NCBI RefSeq assembly: GCF_005887555.1
Contig: NZ_VCIA01000001.1
Span: 1,178,001-1,242,000 of the forward strand
From: Lentibacillus cibarius
Lineage (GTDB): Bacteria; Bacillota; Bacilli; Bacillales; Amphibacillaceae
Direction: 5' to 3'
Length of the DNA: 64,000 bases
How positions within the stretch are numbered: the stretch's first letter is position 1; every line of letters begins with the position of its first letter. The translations under genes and the position numbers were made by a program. Below the pieces are notes generated by a model. That model did no database searches, was not told the origin of the DNA, and saw only the letters and a list, made by a program, of their open reading frames with translations. This document shows positions 9,348 through 17,943 of the stretch, piece by piece.

Positions 9348-9391
9348 TATAAATGATGATTGAAGGCGAATTGCTTATCGGAGGGGTGCAA

Positions 9392-10261
9392 ATGGAAATA
9401 AAAGATTTGCTTATTTTTCAAAGTGTTGCTCACCATGGAAGCATTAGTAAGGCTGCTGACGAACTGTGTTATGTGCAATCACACGTGACTGCCAGAATAA
9501 AATCCCTGGAGTCCAATCTAAAAACAGAATTATTTCACCGACATAGCCGAGGGACAACGCTCAATTCTGAAGGAAAGAAGCTCTTGCACTACTCAGAGAA
9601 AATTCTTCTCATGCTGGATGAAATGGAAAAGGCATTTCAAGATTCCGACAATCCCTCAGGAACAGTGGAAATTGGCACAGTGGAAACGGTTATCAATCTG
9701 CCAGTCATTTTATCCGCCTATTGTAGAAACTACCCCAATGTTGATTTATCACTTATAACCGATGTTACGAAAGAACTGATCCATCAAGTTTTGAACCGAA
9801 AACTGGATGGCGCATTTGTAGCGGGTTTTGATCATCACCCAGAAATTGAACAAGTGGAAGTTTTCCAGGAAAAGCTGGTTTTAATATCAAATAATGAACA
9901 TATTTCCTTCGAGGATTTAAAAAGAAAACCACTGCTTGTTTTTAGTGAAGGATGCAGTTACCGTGCAAAGTTAGAAAACTGGCTTTATGATGAGGGCGTT
10001 ATTAATGCGAGCGTGCTGGAATTCGGCACGTTAGAAACGATTTTAGGTAGTGTTAAATCAGGGCTTGGAATTAGTCTTGTTCCACAATCCACGGTTCGTC
10101 AACTAGAACAAGATGGCGCTATCCATTGTCACAAGATTCCCGATAAATACAGCAACATATCTACTTTTTTCATTTGGCACGCAGAATCATATGTTACCTC
10201 TACGATGGAAAAGTTCATTGATACCGTCCAGGAATTTGCGGCTGTGGACTGTTCATTGTGA
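9392..10261 (+). CDS. LysR family transcriptional regulator
   Basis: A DNA-binding regulator of 289 residues. The N-terminal winged helix-turn-helix contains FQSVAHHGSISKAADEL and the recognition helix HVTARIKSLE, followed by the usual linker helix. The remainder is the effector-binding domain (VEIGTVETVINLPVIL, GFDHHPE). A longer frame begins at 9353, but the ATG at 9392 has GGAGGGG at correct spacing and starts at the conserved helix. It diverges from hyuA and shares a promoter/operator block with soxA, so it probably controls both arms of the cluster. The inducer could be N-methylhydantoin, N-carbamoylsarcosine or sarcosine, which cannot be told from the sequence. Confidence 0.88.
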   Translation: MEIKDLLIFQSVAHHGSISKAADELCYVQSHVTARIKSLESNLKTELFHRHSRGTTLNSEGKKLLHYSEKILLMLDEMEKAFQDSDNPSGTVEIGTVETVINLPVILSAYCRNYPNVDLSLITDVTKELIHQVLNRKLDGAFVAGFDHHPEIEQVEVFQEKLVLISNNEHISFEDLKRKPLLVFSEGCSYRAKLENWLYDEGVINASVLEFGTLETILGSVKSGLGISLVPQSTVRQLEQDGAIHCHKIPDKYSNISTFFIWHAESYVTSTMEKFIDTVQEFAAVDCSL

Positions 10262-10500
10262 GAGAAAGAAACTAGCTAAGAACTAGGTGTTAATGCTAAT
10301 AGCAATATAGCTTCAATTGCACATGCTTACTGGTGAAAAGCACCTGTAACAGCTGGATCCGGACGTCTATCTGATTCAAGATTCCGTGAGTCTTTTTTTG
10401 TAAACGGATTTATCCTCTATATTTATTTCCTTCAAAATGTATAACCGGAATAGGACAATCGTCACAGAACATAGGTTGTTGGTGAAAGGAATGACAGCCT

Positions 10501-11280
10501 ATGAATGACAACCCAATTACCCGACCGAATGAGCTTGTATACATCAATCTGCAATGTATCGAACCTTTTATTGACGATTTGGAAATTCCCAATAGACAGT
10601 TCAACCTTGAACAAAGGAAAATTTCCAATGAACGTGTCTCATCCATTTTACCGGAAGTGACGTTTGATCCAACAAGTGGGCATTACCTTTTATTAGGAGG
10701 ATATACAACACTTCTCGCATACCGTAGCGTACATAGCTCAAATACACTCGTACCTTGTAAAGCCTATTATCATTTAGCAGAAGATGAGTGCTATTTGCTC
10801 ACACTGGACTGGGTGTTTAAGAACAATATAACAAACTGGTACAATCGACATGACATCATAACAAAATTAACTACTGACTTTCTATATACTGAAAATGACT
10901 TGGCTGCTTTTCTAAGCAAACAAAAAAAAGATATACAACTTTACTTAGCCCCGCCATCCCACATAGAGACAGAAACCGTACACCAGCAAAAAGAAAACAT
11001 CATAAATAAAATTTACCTACAACGTTTTGTTCATAACTATAATCAAGATTACCTTGCCATTCGCATTCTTTATTTGAATCAAAATGTTACAACAGAACAG
11101 CTGACATTTATTGGTTGGTTAAGAGGAAATGGAATCAAATTTGAAGAATGTCATTTAACCTTGGAACAAGAACACCGATTGATCGACAGCGCACTAAATT
11201 TAAAACGGAATTTTTTAGACCAAATCCGGAGAACGATTAATGAAATGCGGATTCAGAATGGGGTCGAACCGATTTTTTAG
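10501..11280 (+). CDS. ParB-like domain protein of unknown function
   Basis: A 259-residue protein that I cannot name with certainty. The first third resembles the ParB/sulfiredoxin-like nuclease fold. Residues about 10-75 contain LVYINLQCIEPF, then VSSILPEVTFDPTSGHYLLLGGYTTLLAYRS, which is the place where ParB proteins carry a G-H-R/T box with LLAG. Here the arginine pair is replaced by GGYTT, so catalytic activity is doubtful. The C-terminal half is helical (QRFVHNYNQDYLAIRILYL) and could hold a helix-turn-helix. It stands alone between the creatinine cluster and OsmC. No parS site or ParA partner was seen nearby. Confidence 0.5.
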   Translation: MNDNPITRPNELVYINLQCIEPFIDDLEIPNRQFNLEQRKISNERVSSILPEVTFDPTSGHYLLLGGYTTLLAYRSVHSSNTLVPCKAYYHLAEDECYLLTLDWVFKNNITNWYNRHDIITKLTTDFLYTENDLAAFLSKQKKDIQLYLAPPSHIETETVHQQKENIINKIYLQRFVHNYNQDYLAIRILYLNQNVTTEQLTFIGWLRGNGIKFEECHLTLEQEHRLIDSALNLKRNFLDQIRRTINEMRIQNGVEPIF

Positions 11281-11664
11281 TAGTTACGAACTTTGCAAAA
11301 TCCAAATAATTACAACCATGGATGCGCTCTCGCTCGAATTGGGCATGTTCTCACCCAGGTTCGAGCGTTTATCGCAAGAGTAGTTTCAAAAAGATACAGC
11401 ACGCTTACCTACTTCTCCTTCACTCAGACGGTTATACACAGTCAAATCACTATCCCATGTAACTTCGAAAGATCATACGCAAATTGAACGTTGGGTCGCT
11501 TGGTTCCAATCATAACCCCTGCGCCAACAAAATGACGGAAAAAAACTTCCTACCTTAAGGTCCAGGTAACTTGTTCAACATTTCACAATTTATTCATGTT
11601 AATTTGATATCCTTAATGTTATGTTAAATATGTAAGGATGTTAACATCAATATTGGAGAAGGAG
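11281..11664. other. Gap with one degenerate CTCGA repeat unit
   Basis: No gene was found in these 384 bases. At 11327-11347 there is a single decayed unit (tctcgctcgaattgggc) resembling the 21-bp arrays further right. Confidence 0.4.
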
Positions 11665-12132
11665 ATGTTATGTGTCATGGCAAAGACTTCATTTAATGTG
11701 ACGGCTAATTTACATGATGGTATGCAGGTTAAAGCAAAGAGTAGAGGATTCGAGGTAGCAATTGATGAACCTAAGCAGCTTGGCGGCACCGATACCGGTA
11801 TGAATCCGGTCGAATTGATTTTAGCTGGCTTAGGTGCTTGTCAGGCTATTACCGCACGAACTTACGCAAATCAATTTAATATTAAGCTTGATGATTTCTG
11901 GGTAGAGTTGGAAGGTATCCTTGACATCGATGGCATGATGCACAAAGCGGATGTTCGTCCAGGATATAGCGATATTTCATACAATATTCATATTCAAACG
12001 GATGCTCCCAAAGACAAAGTAGAAGAATTTATTGCCTTCATTGAAAAAACCTGTCCGGTCGGCGACACATTAGCAAATCCAGTTAATGTTAAATTAAACG
12101 ATATCGTTATTGAAACACCGATAAAAAGCTGA
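11665..12132 (+). CDS. OsmC family peroxiredoxin-like protein
   Basis: A small cytosolic thiol-dependent peroxidase of the OsmC/Ohr superfamily, about 155 residues. The first catalytic Cys is in LAGLGACQAITARTYA, and the second in FIEKTCPVGDTLANPV, the two-cysteine arrangement of OsmC-type proteins. GTDTGMNPVELILAGLG is the family signature region. Two starts are possible. The ATG at 11665 has GGAG six bases upstream. The ATG at 11677 gives the more usual MAKTSFNVTANL start but has wider spacing. It appears to be a single gene and is likely involved in organic peroxide or sulfur-species detoxification. This OsmC subgroup has not been assigned a specific substrate. Confidence 0.87.
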   Translation: MLCVMAKTSFNVTANLHDGMQVKAKSRGFEVAIDEPKQLGGTDTGMNPVELILAGLGACQAITARTYANQFNIKLDDFWVELEGILDIDGMMHKADVRPGYSDISYNIHIQTDAPKDKVEEFIAFIEKTCPVGDTLANPVNVKLNDIVIETPIKS

Positions 12133-12171
12133 TATAAGTACTGCTTTTTAATACAGGGAACAGCTTCAAAA

Positions 12172-12436
12172 GGCGATATTCACCACATGACACATGGGGA
12201 AAAAGACGCATTTGGTACACATATCCAGCTAGCTCAGGAAAAACACAATGTTGACGAAATAGAACGTTATATCGAACTATACACCAGTCTTGGTCTGCCT
12301 GTATGCCTCTAGGGAGGACCTAATAAAAGTGGCTGAGCTAGCAACAGCTGAAGGCGAAACCATCCACCCAGGCCTTCAACGTCACCGCAGACAATATAAT
12401 TGATGCCATTTACATGATGCAAATCAATATGTTGCG
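12172..12436 (+). pseudogene. Remnant of glycerol dehydrogenase C-terminus
   Basis: Two consecutive reading-frame pieces resemble the last quarter of a glycerol dehydrogenase (GldA family). The first has [12 protein letters not shown] and [17 protein letters not shown], then a stop. The second, in another frame, has KVAELATAEGETIHP, then a third shift gives VTADNIIDAIYMMQINML. The His of HGEK is a metal ligand region in the family. The rest of the gene is missing and at least two frame changes are present, so this is a decayed fragment. Confidence 0.65.
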
Positions 12437-12479
12437 AAAAAAGCTTACGGATGCTATTTAGATTCACGTAAGCTTTTTT
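12437..12479. terminator. Perfect 13-bp bidirectional terminator
   Basis: aaaaaagcttacg and cgtaagctttttt pair perfectly around a 17-base loop and have T-runs on either strand. It probably ended the lost glycerol dehydrogenase transcript. Confidence 0.8.
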
Positions 12480-12978
12480 GTTGAGTGTTAATTCGCTTAT
12501 CAACACTATCAAGAAGCAACCATACGACGCAAACATTTTCAACATTTATTAAGCAAAAAGCAGGGATTACCCTTTTGCTTCGACACCATTTCACATTTTT
12601 ATTTCCCAGGAAATACTTTGGGGAAATATGTCATTTTATTACACAAATATTTTTCGGTTCCAGTCCCCCCTCCTCTAGAATCCAAATCACTGAGACAATG
12701 CTTCACGAGATCACCCTCAACTTAACGCGTTTCTTGTCATCTAGTCTTATTTCCCTGTCTATTTCTCTGTTCGTCACACGAAAAGTGTCATGCTACATAT
12801 CACATGACACTTTTACCGATTTAGATCCATTTCTTTTTTTAATCTGCATGCCAAAAGTCTACCTTGCTCCCACAGCGGAAACTGTATGGCGAAATGCTCC
12901 TCACTGTCTTCTTGAAAGTAAAAGGTTATTATTTTTTCCATAAAATGGTGGACCGAGGAACCTGTCCCCGCGGTTCAC
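12480..12978. other. Intergenic region with a hairpin and a segment shared with 27.2 kb
   Basis: No gene was found. A perfect 12-bp inverted repeat (aaaagtgtcatg / catgacactttt) lies at 12781-12814. The stretch at about 12592-12655 (attttta-tt-cccaggaaatac) resembles 27216-27280, and catgacactt recurs there too, so a diverged repeat is shared by the two gaps. Confidence 0.45.
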
Positions 12979-12980
12979 TT
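12932..12980. repeat. CCTGTCCCC repeat, copy 1
   Basis: Contains ccataaaatggtggacc and gaacctgtccccgcggttc. It abuts the stop codon of the symporter gene on the minus strand (stop 12979-12981). Confidence 0.7.
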
Positions 12981-14466
12981 ACATGCCTATAACTTGCTTT
13001 GCTTCGTCTTCCTCTACTGCGGAGGCGTTCATAACCATACTTCCGACGATGCAAATCATTGTGTTCAGGAGTAGTCCCCATAAACCGCTAGGAATGCCGA
13101 GTAAGCTGGCACCGAAGAGGGTCATAAACGAGGCTACTAATGTTCCGGCCAGCATTCCTGCAAAAACTGCTGTACGACGCAGCCAATTCCAGTACAAGCC
13201 AAGAATGAGGCCTGGAGAGATCTGAATCAGCAATTCAAATTTCAGGACAAAGATCTCGTACAACGTCCCCGGCGGAAACCAAGCGACCAAAATGAGGATG
13301 CCAACTACCACAACACCTACCAGTTTGCCGACAAGTAATTTTTTATGCTGGGAGGCGTTCGGATTAATATACCCCCCGTACAAATCGTTCGAAATGATCG
13401 ATGAGAATGTCAGTAATATGGAATCAGCTGTTGAAACGATCGCAGCAATAACACCACCAAACAACAAAATCATAGACCAATAGAAAATGATATGCTGGCT
13501 AGCGATTGCGCTTGCCATCTTTCCGACAAGCTGCTCGGATTCACCTGTCGAAAGTCCTGGAAACGCACTTATTCCGATAATCCCGATAACGAACACGACA
13601 CCAGCTGTCAAAAACGGCATCCATGCCATACGACTGAACGAACGCTTTAATGTTTTTTCACTCTTAGCCGAGAAGATACGCTGAATCGCATGCGGATAAA
13701 CAGCAGCGCCAATCCCTATCATCACAAGAAGGCTGAGCCAATTCCGCACCCCCGGGCCATCTGGAATTCCCAATTTTTCGGGGGAATAAGCCTGCATATA
13801 GTCCGCTGATGTCGGCAAACCGCCAAAATAAATAATAGATCCGATTAACAGCATGAAGACACCGACCAGTAAAGCTATTCCCTGAATCGTATCAGTATAG
13901 GCCACTGACCGCATCCCACCTAGCCAACCATAAATAATCATAATGGCGACGAAGAAAATAACACCAATTTGATACGGAATGGTTCCGCCGGTCAATCCGG
14001 ATACACCTTGGCCAATCGCTACCAGCTGTTCAAGTAAATAATTACCTAACCCATAAAGCATAAGCAATGAAGCTAAAATAGTAATCGCTTTTGATTTATA
14101 CCGCTTTTCAAACCATTGAGCAGGTGTCACCAATTTATACTTCTTACCCATTTTATAAAGCCGTGGCGCAAACAATAGATAACCCATAATAATCATAATG
14201 AAAAATGGCACAGAAACTAAATATTCAAAACCTTGCCGGTATGCAGACGGCGGATAGCCGACAACCGTATTTCCACTGTACTGTGTCGCAAAAAACGTAA
14301 AAAATAAGACCATGACGCCGAGTCCCCGACCGCCTAGGTAATATTCATCAAGACTGTTATGAATATTTTTGTTCCGCAAGTATGTAAAAATGCCGACGCC
14401 AAGCATGATTAATCCATATACAACAAGAATTAAAATCCCAGACCATCCTGAAAAGGCTAAATCCAC
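12979..14466 (-). CDS. Sodium:solute symporter family transporter
   Basis: A secondary transporter of the SSS family, 495 residues with about 13 membrane helices, using a sodium gradient. Family features are the N-terminal GIFTYLRNKNIHNSLDEYYLGGRGLG, the FFATQYSGNTVVGYPPSAYRQGF segment with sodium-site residues, and the GGMRSVAYTDTIQG motif in the middle. The GTG start has AGGAAGGAG upstream. It is one base from the end of the small membrane gene at 14468, so the two form an operon. The closest well-known pattern is a monocarboxylate or amino-acid carrier with a small accessory subunit (MctP/YodF type). The substrate is unknown. Confidence 0.88.
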   Translation of the reverse strand: MDLAFSGWSGILILVVYGLIMLGVGIFTYLRNKNIHNSLDEYYLGGRGLGVMVLFFTFFATQYSGNTVVGYPPSAYRQGFEYLVSVPFFIMIIMGYLLFAPRLYKMGKKYKLVTPAQWFEKRYKSKAITILASLLMLYGLGNYLLEQLVAIGQGVSGLTGGTIPYQIGVIFFVAIMIIYGWLGGMRSVAYTDTIQGIALLVGVFMLLIGSIIYFGGLPTSADYMQAYSPEKLGIPDGPGVRNWLSLLVMIGIGAAVYPHAIQRIFSAKSEKTLKRSFSRMAWMPFLTAGVVFVIGIIGISAFPGLSTGESEQLVGKMASAIASQHIIFYWSMILLFGGVIAAIVSTADSILLTFSSIISNDLYGGYINPNASQHKKLLVGKLVGVVVVGILILVAWFPPGTLYEIFVLKFELLIQISPGLILGLYWNWLRRTAVFAGMLAGTLVASFMTLFGASLLGIPSGLWGLLLNTMICIVGSMVMNASAVEEDEAKQVIGM

Positions 14467-14467
14467 A

Positions 14468-14719
14468 CTAATTCACTCCTTCCTGTTCATGTTCTTCTTC
14501 TTCCTCTTCCAACATCCAATGATACTTGATGACATAGGATAAAAACGCAGATAACAGCAATGAAGCTGCTATAATAAAAATCGCCCAGAGTGGCACACCA
14601 TAAACAAGCATTTCTCCAAAGCTTTCTGGAAAATACCACGGTGTTATTAATGCAATCAAGACTCCAAACACTACCCAAATTTTGCCGTTTTTGATTGGCT
14701 CTTTCTTTGGTTGACTCAT
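14468..14719 (-). CDS. Small membrane protein paired with the symporter (DUF3311-like)
   Basis: 83 residues with two hydrophobic helices (GKIWVVFGVLIALITPWYF and VPLWAIFIIAASLLLSAF) and a very acidic tail (LEEEEEEHEQE). Such proteins are encoded just before SSS symporters and are thought to support their assembly. The DUF3311 assignment rests on size, layout and the PLW motif. GGGAGGAAGAAAT precedes the ATG. Confidence 0.8.
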   Translation of the reverse strand: MSQPKKEPIKNGKIWVVFGVLIALITPWYFPESFGEMLVYGVPLWAIFIIAASLLLSAFLSYVIKYHWMLEEEEEEHEQEGVN

Positions 14720-15163
14720 ATTTCTTCCTCCCTTGTTTCCAACATTCTAATAATTTAATACATAGGGGTATAGGTGACTGTTTATTATTATCACACCTGC
14801 CTTTTCTACAATATATAATTTTCTGTCATTTCATAGCATTTTAACAGATTGTACACATTCATACAATAAAAATTTGAAAAATGGAAAGGTTTGAATATAT
14901 ATGTATGGAAGGATTGTACAAAAGAATGTAGCGGTGATCGAGTCCTTTTTGTTCGTTAGTAGACATAGCCATGTTATAACAAGGGGAAGCGATGACACTT
15001 GAACTATCTATCAAAGTTGTTTGTAAATACGTAACCCCCAGCTTGTTAATGGATACCAAACTGGGGAAATGTAAATTTTCATTGATTATTCCTAGCGTTA
15101 CTGCGGCACCAGCATTTCTACGTTTTTCCGTGTGAGGTGGACCATGGAACCTGTCCCCTCGGG
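14720..15163. other. Intergenic region, no gene seen
   Basis: AT-rich and without a credible coding frame or ribosome site. It ends with a copy of the CCTGTCCCC repeat at the 3' end of the RpiR gene. Confidence 0.5.
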
Positions 15164-15166
15164 TCA
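15132..15166. repeat. CCTGTCCCC repeat, copy 2
   Basis: Reads gaggtggaccatggaacc then tgtcccctcgggtca. The last three bases are the TGA stop of the RpiR gene on the minus strand. Confidence 0.65.
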
Positions 15167-16018
15167 ATCACGAAAGATGTCAAGCTGTTCCCATATGTTT
15201 TCCATTTTTTCAAGCCGTGCTTCTACCTCATGCATCCGTTCTTTACCGACGTGAACGATTAATGCATTAATAAGGCTGAGTGGGGCTGTGAACGAGTCGA
15301 TAAATGTCGGCATTTGACTTGATGCTGTTAAAGTAATATCGGCATATTGGATGAGTGGGGACAATAAATTATCCGTTATAACAACGGTTGTAGCCCCTTG
15401 TTCCTTTGCAAATGAAATCGTATTAATGGTACTTACCGAATAACGGGAAAAGCTGATCCCAATGACGACATCTTTATCGTTTAATTCATATAATTGCTCA
15501 GAAATATTGTCCAGTGATTCAACAAGCTCAGTATTCCCTTGAATAATTCGCAAATAATAATGAAGAAAGACGCCCAATGAAGTCGCGCTTCGATTGGCGG
15601 AAATATATATGTTTGCCGCTTTTTTTATACGATTAACAGCGCTGTAAAAAGCGTCAACATCCAGCTTTTCCATGGTAGATTGAAGGTTTTCCATATCATC
15701 CTTAAAAATTTCATAAATGCCTTGTTCTCTTCCTTCATAGACTTGGGACGACATTTTCAGCCTCTCTGTAGTTGTTAACTGCTGCTTTACAGCGTTTTGC
15801 ATATACTGTTGCAGCTCCGGATAACCGGCGTACCCCAGAAATGATGCGAAACGCACAACCGTTGCCTCGCTTACTCCGACCTTTTTTGCCAGTTTGGCTA
15901 CTGTAAAAAATGGTACGGTATTCATGTTTTCTAAGATATAAGTCGCTATTCTTTTATGTGATTTACTCATCGAGGTCATTTTTTCAGAAATATGTTGGTA
16001 TACATCATGAGAATTCAT
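15164..16018 (-). CDS. MurR/RpiR family transcriptional regulator
   Basis: 284 residues with an N-terminal helix-turn-helix of the RpiR type (YQHISEKMTSMSKSHKRIA, then AKLAKKVGVSEATVVRFA) and a C-terminal sugar-isomerase (SIS) domain that senses a phosphorylated ligand (IYISANRSATSLG and VVIGISFSRYSVSTI). A longer frame begins at 16075 but lacks a ribosome site. The ATG at 16018 has AAAGGA and starts near the conserved helix. It diverges from the class-III aminotransferase, which may be its target. Confidence 0.87.
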   Translation of the reverse strand: MNSHDVYQHISEKMTSMSKSHKRIATYILENMNTVPFFTVAKLAKKVGVSEATVVRFASFLGYAGYPELQQYMQNAVKQQLTTTERLKMSSQVYEGREQGIYEIFKDDMENLQSTMEKLDVDAFYSAVNRIKKAANIYISANRSATSLGVFLHYYLRIIQGNTELVESLDNISEQLYELNDKDVVIGISFSRYSVSTINTISFAKEQGATTVVITDNLLSPLIQYADITLTASSQMPTFIDSFTAPLSLINALIVHVGKERMHEVEARLEKMENIWEQLDIFRD

Positions 16019-16329
16019 CGTATCATAGTTCCTTTGCTTTGGATAAATGGGCCCTGTTTGCACCTTTCTGATCATTTCAAGGCGAATTGAAATATTTGTT
16101 TCAACTTATTCGGGGAAATAATACATTTATATAATAGCAGCTTTAATCCCGGTCATACAACCTTTATTAATTTTCCCGTTTGCTTTTCATGCTAGTTTGG
16201 CTTTTACTTTTTGCAATAAAAATTTCACGTTGGCAGATAAAACATTTACAAAATAGCTACTGTCGTTTATTATGTAATAAATATTTCATTTATGATTTAA
16301 TGAGAAATAATTATTACGAGGTGATTGCA

Positions 16330-17712
16330 ATGACTACGCGAACGTCAAGCAATATGAAAAAACAATACATCGCAAAAACCCAAGGGTCGAAAAACTTTGC
16401 TGAAAGTGCGAAACAAATGATGCCTGGAGGGGTTACAGCTAATATTAAATCATTCGATCCATATCCGGTTATCATGCAAAAGGGAGAAGGCGCCTACCTT
16501 TATGATGTAGACGGAAATGCGTATGTTGATTACCTTCTTTCCTATGGGGCTTTAATGCTTGGTCATGGGCACCCAGAAGTTATTACGGCTGTACAAAACC
16601 AAATCAAAGAAGACGGCACCTTTCTTTTTGGAACACCCCATCAACTTGAGTTGGAAATGGGAAAGAAAATTCAACAGCTATACCCAAGCATGGAGTTAGT
16701 ACGGTATACAAACTCCGGAACTGAAGCAACGCTTTTAGCACTCCGCATGGCGTATGCTTTTACTGGAAAACATAAGATTGCTAAATTCGAAGGGCACTAC
16801 CATGGTGGCTATGACCAAGTGTTGCTTAGTGTCAATCCACCAATAAAAAATGCCGGTCCAGCTAACCAGCCAACAGCTGTAAGTGAATCGAAAGGAATAG
16901 ATCCTTATCATGAGGAAAATACCATTGTCCTACCATTTAATGACCTTGAGGCTACGGAAGAAATACTAAAAAAGAACAAAGATGAAATTGCTACTGTCAT
17001 CACGGAGCCAATACAAGGTGGATTTATCCCTGCTACACAGTCCTTTATGGATGGATTGAGAAGAATAACGGAAGAACTGGGAATTCTACTTATTTTTGAT
17101 GAAGTAAAAACAGGTTTTCGTATAGGACTTGGTGGGGCTCAATCCTTTTATAACATAAAGCCAGATCTTACAACCTTAGGAAAAGTAGTTGGAGGGGGGT
17201 TCCCTGTAGGAATCATTGGTGGCAAAAAGGAAATTCTAGAACTCAGTGCACCATCCGCCTCCTCAGATGTGTTCGATTCCAGTCAAAGTCATCAGTCAAA
17301 GGCAAAAGATACACTTTTCCATAGCGGAACATATAATGGACATCCGACTATACTTGCTGCCGGTCTTGCAACGATTAACGTGCTGGAACAAGAGATAGAA
17401 CACGTATTTAGCATTACTAATCAATTAAAACAAGGGATTTGTGAATTATTTGGTAAATATGGCATTAGTATGCAAACAGTCGGCGTAGGATCTATTTTTA
17501 ATGTTGTGATCACCGAAAAGGAAACGATCAATCATTATCGTGATCTCCAACAATCTGATTTTGCTTTAAGAAGAGAATTAGATTTAGGCTTACTTACACA
17601 AGGCATCTACACAAAGCCATTAAATCGCTATAGCATCGCAACCGTTCATGGACAGAGAGAAGTAAATCAGACACTCGAAGCCTATGAAAAAGTCTTGTCT
17701 GAATTGATTTAA
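16330..17712 (+). CDS. Class-III aminotransferase, glutamate-1-semialdehyde mutase-like
   Basis: A PLP-dependent enzyme of 460 residues. The N-terminal segment FAESAKQMMPGGVTANIKSF and GAYLYDVDGNAYVDYLLSYG are typical of the glutamate-1-semialdehyde aminomutase group. Other hallmarks are NSGTEATLLALRMA (phosphate site), FEGHYHGGYDQ, IFDEVKTGFR and the PLP lysine in TLGKVVGGGFPVG. The frame is open to 16180, but the ATG at 16330 has GAGGTGAT upstream and fits the family. It is unlikely to be the haem enzyme HemL because it is away from hem genes and diverges from an RpiR regulator. It more likely handles an amino-acid or amine substrate that cannot be named here. Confidence 0.85.
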   Translation: MTTRTSSNMKKQYIAKTQGSKNFAESAKQMMPGGVTANIKSFDPYPVIMQKGEGAYLYDVDGNAYVDYLLSYGALMLGHGHPEVITAVQNQIKEDGTFLFGTPHQLELEMGKKIQQLYPSMELVRYTNSGTEATLLALRMAYAFTGKHKIAKFEGHYHGGYDQVLLSVNPPIKNAGPANQPTAVSESKGIDPYHEENTIVLPFNDLEATEEILKKNKDEIATVITEPIQGGFIPATQSFMDGLRRITEELGILLIFDEVKTGFRIGLGGAQSFYNIKPDLTTLGKVVGGGFPVGIIGGKKEILELSAPSASSDVFDSSQSHQSKAKDTLFHSGTYNGHPTILAAGLATINVLEQEIEHVFSITNQLKQGICELFGKYGISMQTVGVGSIFNVVITEKETINHYRDLQQSDFALRRELDLGLLTQGIYTKPLNRYSIATVHGQREVNQTLEAYEKVLSELI

Positions 17713-17745
17713 AGTTATTAGCACCTCCAAGGCCGTAAAAATAAG

Positions 17746-17801
17746 TGCGCCTCCGAACCATCTCCTTCGACAGGGATCGCTCAGAGGCGCATTTTATTTT
17801 T
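17746..17801 (+). terminator. Terminator after the aminotransferase
   Basis: tgcgcctc and gaggcgca flank a 30-base loop and are followed by ttttattttt. Confidence 0.7.
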
Positions 17802-17943
17802 GATGCAGATTTCCAGCCAGGATTTGAGAAATTCAAGAATGCCGGATTTGCAACTTCTTGTAAAATTGCCTTCCACTCATTATACTCTAGTTATTGCCTA
17901 TATCATTTATTTAAATAAGAAAAAGGATGGTTGAACTTAACTT

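Larger units (their letters stand above)
8911..9391. other. Divergent control region between hyuA and lysR
   Basis: A 481-base intergenic region with a perfect 16-base palindrome (gatgat-tttt-atcatc, 9078-9093), a TATAAT box at 9317-9322 and a second related 15-mer at 9333-9347. No gene is evident. Confidence 0.55.

Noticed and set aside
14859..15167. 102-codon frame on the minus strand
   Set aside because: No ribosome site, a composition unlike the neighbouring genes, and overlap with the CCTGTCCCC repeat.
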